DNA from: IMCC26077 sp964561165
GTDB taxonomy: Bacteria > Actinomycetota > Actinomycetes > Nanopelagicales > Nanopelagicaceae
Assembly: GCA_964561165.1 (NCBI GenBank)
Contig: CAZLOJ010000005.1
Span: forward strand, 1-58,125
DNA length: 58,125 nt
Reading direction: 5' to 3'
Shown: positions 42,379-50,196 of the stretch, in pieces
Position numbering within the stretch: the first letter of the stretch is position 1
Layout of the letters: each line of letters opens with the position of its first letter
Translations under genes and position numbers: made by a program
Notes under the pieces: model-generated
Told to the model about the DNA's origin: nothing
Database searches by the model: none
The model's input: only the letters and a program-made list of their open reading frames with translations

Positions 42379-43780
42379 CCTTCATCCAGATAGATATTTG
42401 GGATGCCAAGAGGCAGCGTTACCTTTAGCTCGGCAGCTCTATCAAAAGATGAGCGCGTTTCCAATTATTTCACCCCACGGACACATCAACCCAGCGCTTC
42501 TTGCCAACAATCAACCTTTTCCCAATCCGGTGGCATTACTGATTACCCCCGATCATTACATCACCAGAATGTTATCCAGTGTGGGAATTAGCTACGAACA
42601 AATTGATATCCCAGAAAGCCCCTCTGGTTCCCAAAAGGGCACTTCACCGGAATCTATTTGGCAACTACTAGCGGAAAATTGGATTACCTTCACTGGAACA
42701 CCCTCGCGCATGTGGTTTGAAGAGATTTTGGTGGAGATTTTTACAATCGAATTACCATTTAACGGCGAAACAGCCTCGAAAATCTATCAAGAGATTTCCG
42801 GCCAACTTACTGAGAGTAACTTCCTACCCCAGCATTTATTCGAGAAATTCCGTATCGAAGCTCTTGCCACCACCGATGCGACAAGCGATTCTTTGGAGCA
42901 CCATAAGGCCCTTGAATCAACTCCCTTAAATGGAAAAGTGATTCCAACTTTTCGGCCAGATGATGTCAGCGATCCTGAGCGCTCAGATTGGGCGAGCGCC
43001 CTTGCTAAACTCGAAAGAACAGTAGACATTTCAATTAACTCGTTCGCTGATTTGCGAAATGCAATACGGATAGCGCGAGATCGATTCATAGCCCAAGGAG
43101 CAAAAGCTACAGATCACGGGATGCCCTCTGCATTTACTGTCGAGCTCGACGAAAGTGCAAAAGAAGTATTGTTCGCCAAACTGAGAGCAGGGGAGGTGTC
43201 CGAGAGAGACGCGGAGCTGTTTCGTGGAATTATGCTCATGGAACATGCCCAAATGTCTGCTGACGATGGATTGGTAATGCAACTTCATCCCGGAGCTTCA
43301 CGAAATCATGCGCGAGCAATTCTTGATCGATATGGCCCAGATCGAGGATTTGATATTCCAGTTCGCACAGAATTTACGAATGCTCTGAAGCCGCTACTGA
43401 ATAAATTTGGTTTTGCTGAGAACTTTAAGTTGGCGATATTTACCTTGGATGAATCTACTTACGCACGTGAACTAGCACCTATTGCCGGAGCCTATCCTTC
43501 AGTTCGGTTAGGCCCACCATGGTGGTTCCATGACAGTCTCAATGGAATGCGCAGATGGCGAGATGCCACCGTGGAAACTGCCGGGTTCTTTAACACGATT
43601 GGTTTCGTCGACGATACTCGCGCCTTTCTATCCATACCAGTCCGTCATGATGTCGCACGTAGATTTGATGCTGGATATCTTGCAGATCTGGCCTGGTCAC
43701 ATCGGATTAGCGAGGAGGATGCCTTCGTTCTTGCTGACCATGTGGCTTACCACTTGTCGAAATCGTTCTTCAATCTATGA
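42371..43780 (+). CDS. uxaC: Glucuronate (uronate) isomerase
   Basis: A 469-residue amidohydrolase-fold enzyme. N-terminal metal site SPHGHINP and the conserved PTFRPDDVSDP. LHPGASRNH stands where many relatives have LHxGxxR. PPWWFHDSLNGM lies near the C-terminus. It isomerises D-glucuronate to fructuronate or D-galacturonate to tagaturonate. Overlapping starts and stops tie it to the esterase and reductase genes. No uronate importer or 2-keto-3-deoxygluconate kinase/aldolase gene is in the window. Confidence 0.9.
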   Translation: MPSLHPDRYLGCQEAALPLARQLYQKMSAFPIISPHGHINPALLANNQPFPNPVALLITPDHYITRMLSSVGISYEQIDIPESPSGSQKGTSPESIWQLLAENWITFTGTPSRMWFEEILVEIFTIELPFNGETASKIYQEISGQLTESNFLPQHLFEKFRIEALATTDATSDSLEHHKALESTPLNGKVIPTFRPDDVSDPERSDWASALAKLERTVDISINSFADLRNAIRIARDRFIAQGAKATDHGMPSAFTVELDESAKEVLFAKLRAGEVSERDAELFRGIMLMEHAQMSADDGLVMQLHPGASRNHARAILDRYGPDRGFDIPVRTEFTNALKPLLNKFGFAENFKLAIFTLDESTYARELAPIAGAYPSVRLGPPWWFHDSLNGMRRWRDATVETAGFFNTIGFVDDTRAFLSIPVRHDVARRFDAGYLADLAWSHRISEEDAFVLADHVAYHLSKSFFNL

Positions 43781-45099
43781 CCACTCTCATATCGCCCTAT
43801 CAGCGAGTAGGTAGAGATATCGGGGTTATCCACTTTGGGTTAGGAGCTTTTCATCGTGGCCATCAAGCAGTCTATTTCGATGACGCTCTCCGCAATGGCT
43901 TAGGTGAATGGGGTAGCTACGGAATTTCGCCGCGCAGTGCAAGTGTGACCGATATCCTCCGCAAACAACAATTTCTTTACACAGTCAATGCCCGCCAAGG
44001 CGAACAACAAGATCCGCGCGTGGTGGGCTCGATATTCAATGGTTCTGTTTTTGATATCGACAACCCCGAATTAAGCGCTGCGCTCATCTCTCCAGAGTTA
44101 AAGCTGATCACCATCACTGTGACAGAGAAGGCATATGTGTCAGGCATCGAAGGTGTTTCGATGCCAAACCGCATTCTGGATATGTTGACGATTCGCTATC
44201 GGGCCGGTTTGCAGGCGCCCACCTTAATTTCATGCGACAACCTGCCAGAGAATGGAGCGTTCCTACATAAAGTCTTAATCGAGAGCGCAATTGAGCGTCA
44301 TCTTGATCCAGATTTTCAGCGCTGGATATTGAATCTGCAGGTACCGAATTCTATGGTGGATCGAATCGTGCCTGCTATAACCGCCGAGGCGATCGCCCGG
44401 TTTGAAAATGACTTTGGCTACCGCGATGAATCTCTCATTTCTACCGAACCTTTCCGGCAGTGGGTGGTTGCCCCGCATCACGCCAACTACAACTTGGAAG
44501 AAATTGGTGTTGAGATTGCTAACGATGTTCCAGGATATGAAAGTTTGAAATTACGTCTTTTTAACGGTGCACATTCAAGCACTGCATATTTCAGCCAACT
44601 ATCGAATCTGGAATATGTCTATCAAGCGATGCAGCTTCCAGAGTGGGAGATCTTTATCGCAGGATTACAAGTTCAGCTGGCTAGCTCATTTAATGCACCA
44701 TTAAGCGTAGACATTTCACGTTACGCTCAGACTGCCCGTCAGAGAATTTCGAATAGCGCAGTTGCCCATCGGAGCGCGCAAATCGCCATGGATGGCTCGG
44801 CAAAACTACCGCAGAGATTATTCCAAGCTATGAATGCGCTTGCGATAGCAAATCAACCACGTGAGCGGTTGGCGTTCGCTATCGCGCTATGGGTGCGATT
44901 CCTCCAGAGTGAATTGACGCTTGTGGATCCTTTTGCGGATGTACTGCGAGAACGAGCCAGAAGCAGTGATCCAGTAGCTCAAGTGATGCAGACATCAGGA
45001 CTGCGCGATGCCGTTGTAGAAAGCGAGTGGCCGCTGATCAGAGATTATCTTCACGAACTCAAGAAGCATCAACCAATTGATGTAGCAGCTAAATGTTAA
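43777..45099 (+). CDS. uxuB: Mannitol-dehydrogenase-family uronate reductase (UxuB/UxaB type)
   Basis: 440 residues. N-terminal Rossmann region HFGLGAFHRGHQAVYFDDAL, the ITVTEKAYV strand, LISCDNLPENG and the C-terminal catalytic KLRLFNGAHSSTAYF (Lys, Asn, His). It reduces fructuronate to mannonate or tagaturonate to altronate with NADH. It is somewhat shorter than E. coli UxuB. Overlap ATGA with uxaC. The convergent UxaA-like large-subunit gene ends 4 bases away, which suggests a galacturonate-type route (inference). Confidence 0.88.
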   Translation: MTTLISPYQRVGRDIGVIHFGLGAFHRGHQAVYFDDALRNGLGEWGSYGISPRSASVTDILRKQQFLYTVNARQGEQQDPRVVGSIFNGSVFDIDNPELSAALISPELKLITITVTEKAYVSGIEGVSMPNRILDMLTIRYRAGLQAPTLISCDNLPENGAFLHKVLIESAIERHLDPDFQRWILNLQVPNSMVDRIVPAITAEAIARFENDFGYRDESLISTEPFRQWVVAPHHANYNLEEIGVEIANDVPGYESLKLRLFNGAHSSTAYFSQLSNLEYVYQAMQLPEWEIFIAGLQVQLASSFNAPLSVDISRYAQTARQRISNSAVAHRSAQIAMDGSAKLPQRLFQAMNALAIANQPRERLAFAIALWVRFLQSELTLVDPFADVLRERARSSDPVAQVMQTSGLRDAVVESEWPLIRDYLHELKKHQPIDVAAKC

Positions 45100-45103
45100 A
45101 TCG

Positions 45104-46288
45104 TTAGAGGGTAGAGCCGTAAAGGCGAGAGAGATTGAACTCTCGATGGCCGCCTAATTCGGCAGCTGTGAGCTTTCCATTAGCGACAGCCACGATCTCA
45201 TCGAAGATTTGCGCACCAACTTCGAGAACAGTTTGTGTGCCATCGGCAATCGTTCCCGCATTGAGATCGATGAGATCAGGGAGAGCGGTAGCCATCTCGG
45301 TATTCGTAGCGACTTTGATAGTGGGAATTACGGCAGAGCCTGTTGGCGTGCCGCGACCGGTAGTAAAGACGGTGATATTCACATCAGATGCCGCAAAACC
45401 TGTGAGTTGTTCGATGTCATGACCTGGGGTATCCATGAAATACAAACCAGGCGCAGTGGGTGTGTGCGCGTAATCCAAGACTCCAGTGAATGGCGCATTG
45501 CCAGCTTTTTTGGCCGCGCCAAGCGACTTCTCTTCTAAGGTCGTTAGACCACCTTCGATATTTCCACGACTTGGTTGTGCGCCACGAATATCTATTCCTT
45601 CATACGAAATCGATCGTTCGTAACGTGCGACGACATCAATGATCGCTTGCCCAACCTCTGGAGTTTTTGCGCGAGCAGCTAACAAATGCTCGGCACCCAA
45701 AATCTCCATCGTTTCCGCGAGGATAGAAGTAGCGCCGAGCTCCACAAATTTATCGCTCGCTACACCAAGCGCTGGGTTAGCGGTTATCCCAGAGTAAGCA
45801 TCCGAGCCTCCGCACTCCAGACCAAGCACCATCGCGCTCCATGGCGCTGGCTCTCGTTTCATAGATGCCACCAATGGGAAGATCTCCGAAATTGATTCGA
45901 GAACTTGCTGTTCTAGTCGTTCGAAACTGCCCGCATCTTTGAGAGTTAGGTAGGTAATCGGCATCTCCCGACGAGCTCGCGCACCGCGAAGAATCTCTTC
46001 TTCAGCTGGAGTGCCTATCCCTATATATATAGTCGCGCCAACGTTGGGGTTAATGGCGAAGCCCGAGAAGACGCGACTGATTCGAGCCCAATCAGAATCA
46101 ACCTCACCGCTCCAGTCGTGAGCTACAGAGGTGATGATGGCAGTTCCTGGGTGATGATGTCTTACTTGATCTGCCAATTGATTGAGCGCATTATGGAGCG
46201 GAAGCACGAGAATGTAGTTGCGAAAACCCCATCTTCCGTTCTTTCGCAAGAACCCGGTCAATTGCAAATCACGATTCTGTAGATTCAT
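45104..46288 (-). CDS. uxaA: UxaA/GarD-family dehydratase, large subunit
   Basis: 394 residues covering the second and C-terminal domains of altronate/galactarate dehydratases. GFLRKNGRWGFRNYILVLP starts it; GLECGGSDAYSGITANPALG (about 168-187), ETMEILGAEH, DTPGHDIEQLTGFAASDVN and the closing PTIKVATN and DLNAGTI segments follow. The family's HxxGCG motif is missing (AHDWSGEVD there), but it is present in the 270-residue neighbour. It probably works with the SAF protein encoded two genes upstream to dehydrate altronate or a related aldonate. TAATG overlap with the preceding gene. Confidence 0.87.
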   Translation of the reverse strand: MNLQNRDLQLTGFLRKNGRWGFRNYILVLPLHNALNQLADQVRHHHPGTAIITSVAHDWSGEVDSDWARISRVFSGFAINPNVGATIYIGIGTPAEEEILRGARARREMPITYLTLKDAGSFERLEQQVLESISEIFPLVASMKREPAPWSAMVLGLECGGSDAYSGITANPALGVASDKFVELGATSILAETMEILGAEHLLAARAKTPEVGQAIIDVVARYERSISYEGIDIRGAQPSRGNIEGGLTTLEEKSLGAAKKAGNAPFTGVLDYAHTPTAPGLYFMDTPGHDIEQLTGFAASDVNITVFTTGRGTPTGSAVIPTIKVATNTEMATALPDLIDLNAGTIADGTQTVLEVGAQIFDEIVAVANGKLTAAELGGHREFNLSRLYGSTL

Positions 46289-47100
46289 TAAACGCTCCGC
46301 ACCATTCGTGGCACGACTATGTCGCCAATCTTCTTGGCTTCACACTTGGTGAGCTCGCCATTGGCAACGGCTACGACCTTTTGCAGAAGTTGAGAAGCAG
46401 TTAATGACGATGAAAAATCGAATTCGGAGGCGAGCGCCTGGTGGAGCATGGATTGAGAGCTTGCGATGGTAATTACAGGTATCAGTGGCAAGCCAGTAGG
46501 TGGTTGATTGGCATCAGGAAAAGAGATGATTACGTGGCACTTGTTTCGAACGAGGTCAGCGAAATTCTTCGACGGTTCTTTGCTCGCATTAGACAGCACT
46601 GTTTTATATCCAGTTTCTTCGGCTGAGCGCATGAAATCGTTGATTAGTGCCGATTCAGGGAAGCCTTCGATTCCTATGGTGAGCGTTTTCAGTTCGGTGT
46701 GCTGTGGTGCAAAATCTTCTTGGAGCGCACGTGCGGTAGCAACGCTCGATTCAAGGGCGCCAGCCATTCCTGCGCTCTCCTGGATAACTACATATTCAGT
46801 CTCCGGATGATGGGTAGTGATGCTCTCGGTCACTTCATTGCCTTGAAGGGTTTCACAACCTAGGCCTAGAACGACAGTTGATTGGATATTTGGATGGCTA
46901 GCCAGCGCCACGAAGAATTGATTAACTCCGGCAACATCAGGACCGATAATTCCGCAACCATGTTGATGTGAAAAGGTAATGGCGCCCACTTGATCTGCAA
47001 CTTTCTTTGCTAAGTGAGTGGAGCAGACTACTGAGGGAAGAATCAATTGATGCGATCTGACTCCAATACCGCGAGAATTATTTAGGAATCCAGTAATCAT
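46288..47100 (-). CDS. UxaA-like half-protein (270 residues)
   Basis: It begins like a UxaA large subunit (GFLNNSRGIGVRSHQLILPSVVC). It keeps the HxxGCG motif (HQHGCGIIGPDV, about 46-57) and VLGLGCETLQGNE, and ends with the family tail VVAVANGELTKCEAKK. About 120 residues of the usual C-terminal domain are absent or too diverged to see, including the CGGSD/SGITANP segment. It is not a pseudogene by appearance: the frame is open and coupled on both sides. I cannot match it to a defined subfamily. It may be a third subunit complementing the large one (inference). Confidence 0.72.
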   Translation of the reverse strand: MITGFLNNSRGIGVRSHQLILPSVVCSTHLAKKVADQVGAITFSHQHGCGIIGPDVAGVNQFFVALASHPNIQSTVVLGLGCETLQGNEVTESITTHHPETEYVVIQESAGMAGALESSVATARALQEDFAPQHTELKTLTIGIEGFPESALINDFMRSAEETGYKTVLSNASKEPSKNFADLVRNKCHVIISFPDANQPPTGLPLIPVITIASSQSMLHQALASEFDFSSSLTASQLLQKVVAVANGELTKCEAKKIGDIVVPRMVRSV

Positions 47101-47396
47101 TCTGTTGATTCCGGCTCAGTCGACACTCGATCACCTATGACATTATGGGTGTGAACATGAGTGCCGCGGTCGATGGCTTTATATGCATGACCCATACGTT
47201 CGCCATACTTAATAATGGGTTCCCCTTTTGCAATATCGGTTAGGGCAATCTTGTGACCTCGAGGGATAGCGCTTCGTACTTCTACAGGAGCAGCTAAGTC
47301 GGCTTGTGCTATCACTTGCCCTGCCTGAAGTTCTTGCAAAGCAATTGCAATGTTATCTCTGCCATCGAGAAGAATGACGATGTTTGCTCTCCCCAT
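47097..47396 (-). CDS. UxaA-family small subunit (SAF domain)
   Basis: A 99-residue SAF-domain protein. The conserved strand IPRGHKIALTDIAKGEPIIKYGERMGHA and the metal-site HVHTHNV motif are as in the N-terminal domain of UxaA/GarD and in SuyA-type small subunits. First gene of the three-gene set; it overlaps the half-protein gene (ATGA). A TAGAGT hexamer lies 8 bases before the ATG. Divergent from the SAM-riboswitch operon. Confidence 0.87.
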   Translation of the reverse strand: MGRANIVILLDGRDNIAIALQELQAGQVIAQADLAAPVEVRSAIPRGHKIALTDIAKGEPIIKYGERMGHAYKAIDRGTHVHTHNVIGDRVSTEPESTE

Positions 47397-47453
47397 AGCG
47401 GCAAACTCTAGCGATTTATTTCGTGAAAACGTGAGCGTTCTGCTAGGTTTTCG

Positions 47454-47540
47454 CCAAGGTTAAGAGCATCAGCGTCAAGCCCCGGCTCGCTGATCGGCAA
47501 CCCTCCACCGCGGTGGGGTGCTCCGGGTGATACCTGGCCA
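47454..47540 (+). ncRNA. SAM-IV-type S-adenosylmethionine riboswitch
   Basis: The core reads GTCAAGCCCCGGCTCGCTGA, CGGCAACCCTCCACCGCGG and TGGGGTGCTCCGGGTGA, close to actinobacterial SAM-IV riboswitches. P1: CCAAGGT (47454-47460) with ACCTGG (47532-47537). P2: ATCAGCG (47468-47474) with CGCTGAT (47488-47494), perfect. P3: CCACC/GGTGG (47505-47516). The pseudoknot CCCGG (47481-47485, in the P2 loop) pairs with CCGGG (47523-47527). It would sense SAM and turn off the downstream importer operon. SAM-IV and the SAM-I/IV variant are hard to separate by eye. Confidence 0.88.
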
Positions 47541-47553
47541 GAAATGGCAAGCG

Positions 47554-47582
47554 CGGGCCTTGATCATTCATCACAAGGCCCG
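47554..47582 (+). promoter_or_regulatory. Hairpin between riboswitch and importer gene
   Basis: A 9-bp stem CGGGCCTTG/CAAGGCCCG with an 11-base loop follows the aptamer. It has no U-run, so it is not a standard terminator. It may be part of the expression platform. Confidence 0.45.
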
Positions 47583-47628
47583 ATTACTGGGCGCCACCGT
47601 GGTGTCTATGACTTGGGAAAGGGAAGTT

Positions 47629-48504
47629 GTGAAAACAAAACGTACATTAGCTGCGCTTTTCTTAACATTGTTTGCATTACTCGCTGCGGGATGTTCAAGT
47701 AGCACTTCAACAGAAGAAGCTGCTGCACCTGCTGAATCGGCTGCGACTGCCGAGTGTGCTCCAGAATCTTTACAAACGCTTGAGGCAAATACGCTCACAA
47801 TTGCTACAGGGGAGCCGGCATATTCCCCTTGGGTGCTCAATGACGCTCCTGAGAAGGGTGAAGGATTTGAAGCTGCTGTTGCCTATGCGGTAGCAAAGCA
47901 ACTTGGTTATACGAATGATCAAGTGAAATGGGTGCGAACAACTTTTGATTCTGCAATCGCTCCTGGTCCAAAGACCTTTGATTTCAATATCCAGCAATAT
48001 TCCATTACTGACGAGCGTAAGAATGTCGTTGATTTCTCGAGCGCTTATTACTTCTCAAATCAATCCATCGTCTCTTATAAGGGAAGCAAGATTGAAGGCG
48101 TGACTACGATTGCTGACCTCAAGGCAAAGGGTGCGAAGTTGGGTGCAGCGGTTGCATCTACCTCGCTCGACACTATCGAGCAGCAATTTGGTTTGAAGGC
48201 TCAGGTATTCAATGACAACGCCGCTGCAGTTGCGGCTTTGAAGAATGGCCAGATAGATGGTTTGGTCGTAGACCTACCAACCGCCTTCTACCTCTCTGCA
48301 GTTGAAGTTCCTAATGGAATCATCGTTGGTCAAGTAGAGAATCGCGATTCCAACGATCAAGGCGCAGGACTTCTCCTCGCGAAAGATAGTCCAATCACCC
48401 AGTGCGTAACTGGTGCTGTCGACGCAATCAGAGATAGCGGTGAACTCAAGGAGATCACTGATAAGTGGTTGGCAAGTTCAGCTGGAGCGCCATACCTTTC
48501 CTAA
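47629..48504 (+). CDS. Amino acid ABC transporter substrate-binding lipoprotein
   Basis: 291 residues from GTG 47629: a lysine-containing start (VKTKRTL), a hydrophobic stretch and the lipobox LAAGC. An upstream frame to 47518 runs through the riboswitch and is not coding. The mature part is a family 3 solute-binding protein (LTIATGEPAYSPW, FDFNIQQYSITDERKNVVDFS, IDGLVVDLPTAFY). It captures an amino acid or derivative outside the membrane. Control by a SAM riboswitch points to methionine or another sulfur compound rather than a generic polar amino acid (inference). Confidence 0.9.
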   Translation: MKTKRTLAALFLTLFALLAAGCSSSTSTEEAAAPAESAATAECAPESLQTLEANTLTIATGEPAYSPWVLNDAPEKGEGFEAAVAYAVAKQLGYTNDQVKWVRTTFDSAIAPGPKTFDFNIQQYSITDERKNVVDFSSAYYFSNQSIVSYKGSKIEGVTTIADLKAKGAKLGAAVASTSLDTIEQQFGLKAQVFNDNAAAVAALKNGQIDGLVVDLPTAFYLSAVEVPNGIIVGQVENRDSNDQGAGLLLAKDSPITQCVTGAVDAIRDSGELKEITDKWLASSAGAPYLS

Positions 48505-48523
48505 GGTGTGACACGCGCATTCA

Positions 48524-49438
48524 ATGATGAACCGCAGCGGCAGGGAAGAGGGTGCGCTCCGCAGGGGGCGCACCCTCTCTCGTGCTGGCCACGATTGGCA
48601 ACCGAGCGAACGAGAGTTAACGCGGCGCGCATATCGACGACGAGCAGCCCTGAAGTACGGGCTCATATCCGCGCTATCAAGCCTTGTAGTCCTCGGCACA
48701 TTAATTGGCGTTCTCGTAACCTCTCCGGGTTTTAAAACCCTCTCCGATACCTTTTTTAATTGGGTGTATGGAGCAGAGGTTTTACCAAAGATACTTCTAG
48801 GGTTCATGACCAACGTTGTCCTGACGATAATTGCAGCTAGTTGTGTTGCGGTACTTGGTTTAACAATCGCGCTACTACGTACGTCGCGCTCTCCGGCACT
48901 TACGCCGTTTCGCTTTCTCGCGACAATCTACGTTGATCTCTTTCGCGGGATACCGATGATTCTTGTGATTCTTCTGGTGGGATTTGGTATTCCCGCCCTA
49001 CGTATTAAGGGCTTAACTAACAACGTGCTCATCCTTGGCACTCTTGCCGTGGTGATTACTTATACGGCCTATGTTGCCGAAGTGCTTCGGAGCGGAATCT
49101 TGACGGTCCATCCAAGTCAACGAGCCGCTGCCCGCTCACTTGGCCTCTCACATTTCCAATCTCTGCGCCATGTAGTTTTGCCACAAGCCTTACGACGCGT
49201 TACGCCGCCACTGCTCAATGATCTGATTGCGCTCATTAAAGATACTGGACTGGTGTCAATTCTTGGAGTTACCGATGCGGTGCGCGCAGCACAAATTGCT
49301 AGTAGCAGGTCGTTTAACTACACACCCTATGTGATAGCAGCAATTGTCTTTTTGCTAATAACTATCCCGCTTACGCGCTTCACTGATCGCGCATTACGTC
49401 GATCGATCGAGCGTCAGAATGCCCAGGGGCTCGCATGA
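48524..49438 (+). CDS. Amino acid ABC transporter permease
   Basis: 304 residues with a basic N-terminal tail, about six helices and the HisMQ-type EAA loop (RSGILTVHPSQRAAARSLGLS, then LPQALRRVTPPLLND). The start has no clear ribosome binding site, and codons 8-18 lie in a 14-bp hairpin (48547-48578). No better ATG or GTG occurs before the first helix. The stop overlaps the ATPase gene (ATGA). Confidence 0.9.
   Translation: MMNRSGREEGALRRGRTLSRAGHDWQPSERELTRRAYRRRAALKYGLISALSSLVVLGTLIGVLVTSPGFKTLSDTFFNWVYGAEVLPKILLGFMTNVVLTIIAASCVAVLGLTIALLRTSRSPALTPFRFLATIYVDLFRGIPMILVILLVGFGIPALRIKGLTNNVLILGTLAVVITYTAYVAEVLRSGILTVHPSQRAAARSLGLSHFQSLRHVVLPQALRRVTPPLLNDLIALIKDTGLVSILGVTDAVRAAQIASSRSFNYTPYVIAAIVFLLITIPLTRFTDRALRRSIERQNAQGLA
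48547..48578 (+). repeat. Strong hairpin at the start of the permease gene
   Basis: AGAGGGTGCGCTCC and GGGGCGCACCCTCT pair over 14 bp (one G-U) around the loop GCAG. It lies 43 bases after the binding-protein stop, inside the first codons of the permease. It could protect the binding-protein mRNA or throttle permease translation. Confidence 0.75.
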
Positions 49439-50196
49439 GCAACAGCACCGCACTTATCGTGGACTCAGTTCGCAAATCCTTTGGCTCAGAGTTAGTGCTA
49501 AACGGCGTTTCTTTTGAAGTCGCCCAACAGAGCGCAACAGTTCTTATCGGTGCTTCAGGATCGGGCAAATCTACTCTTCTTCGCTGCATCAACCTTCTTG
49601 AAGGAATTGATGATGGTGCGATACATCTCGAAGGGGAAGAGTTGACTAACCCAGAGATTGACTTGGATCAGGCTCGTCGCAAAATCGCGATGGTCTTCCA
49701 GTCATTCAATCTCTTCCCGCATATGACGGTACGAGAAAACATCACGCTCTCGCCAAGGATTGTGCATAAGTTAAGTAAAGATGAAGCGAATGACAGAGCA
49801 GAGAAATTGTTAACCCGGTTTGGGTTATTCGATAAACGAGACCAATTCCCAGATCGCTTGAGTGGTGGGCAACAACAGCGTGTGGCCATCATCCGCGCCC
49901 TAGCAATAAATCCACGGGTGTTACTTCTTGACGAAGTTACCTCTGCGTTAGATCCAGTGTTGGTCAATGAAGTGTTAAATACTGTGAAAGAACTGAAAGA
50001 GGATGAAGAGACTCGCATGACTATGGTGATTGCAACCCACGAAATGGGATTTGCTCAGCAAGTTGGCGATCAAGTCTGCTTCCTTGAAGGGGGAGAGGTT
50101 GTCGAGTTGGGCAGCTCACAGCAGGTGCTCCAGGATCCCCGAGATAAGCGGACGAAAGATTTCTTGCAGAAAGTTCATGAAGCTGGACGACTCTAA
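49435..50196 (+). CDS. Amino acid ABC transporter ATP-binding protein
   Basis: 253 residues. Walker A GASGSGKSTLLR (about 40-51), Q-loop VFQSFNLFPHMT, signature LSGGQQQRVAIIRAL and Walker B VLLLDEVTSALDP, then the H-loop ATHEMGFA. This is the GlnQ/HisP type. With the previous two genes it completes a one-permease importer. The hydrolase gene starts at the base after its stop codon. Confidence 0.93.
   Translation: MSNSTALIVDSVRKSFGSELVLNGVSFEVAQQSATVLIGASGSGKSTLLRCINLLEGIDDGAIHLEGEELTNPEIDLDQARRKIAMVFQSFNLFPHMTVRENITLSPRIVHKLSKDEANDRAEKLLTRFGLFDKRDQFPDRLSGGQQQRVAIIRALAINPRVLLLDEVTSALDPVLVNEVLNTVKELKEDEETRMTMVIATHEMGFAQQVGDQVCFLEGGEVVELGSSQQVLQDPRDKRTKDFLQKVHEAGRL

Noticed and set aside
46288..47100. 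The 270-residue UxaA-like gene as a pseudogene
   Set aside because: It is open from start to stop, overlaps both neighbours in coupled fashion and keeps family motifs and tail.
47518..47628. Upstream extension of the binding-protein frame to 47518
   Set aside because: It would run through the riboswitch; the signal peptide with lipobox begins at GTG 47629.
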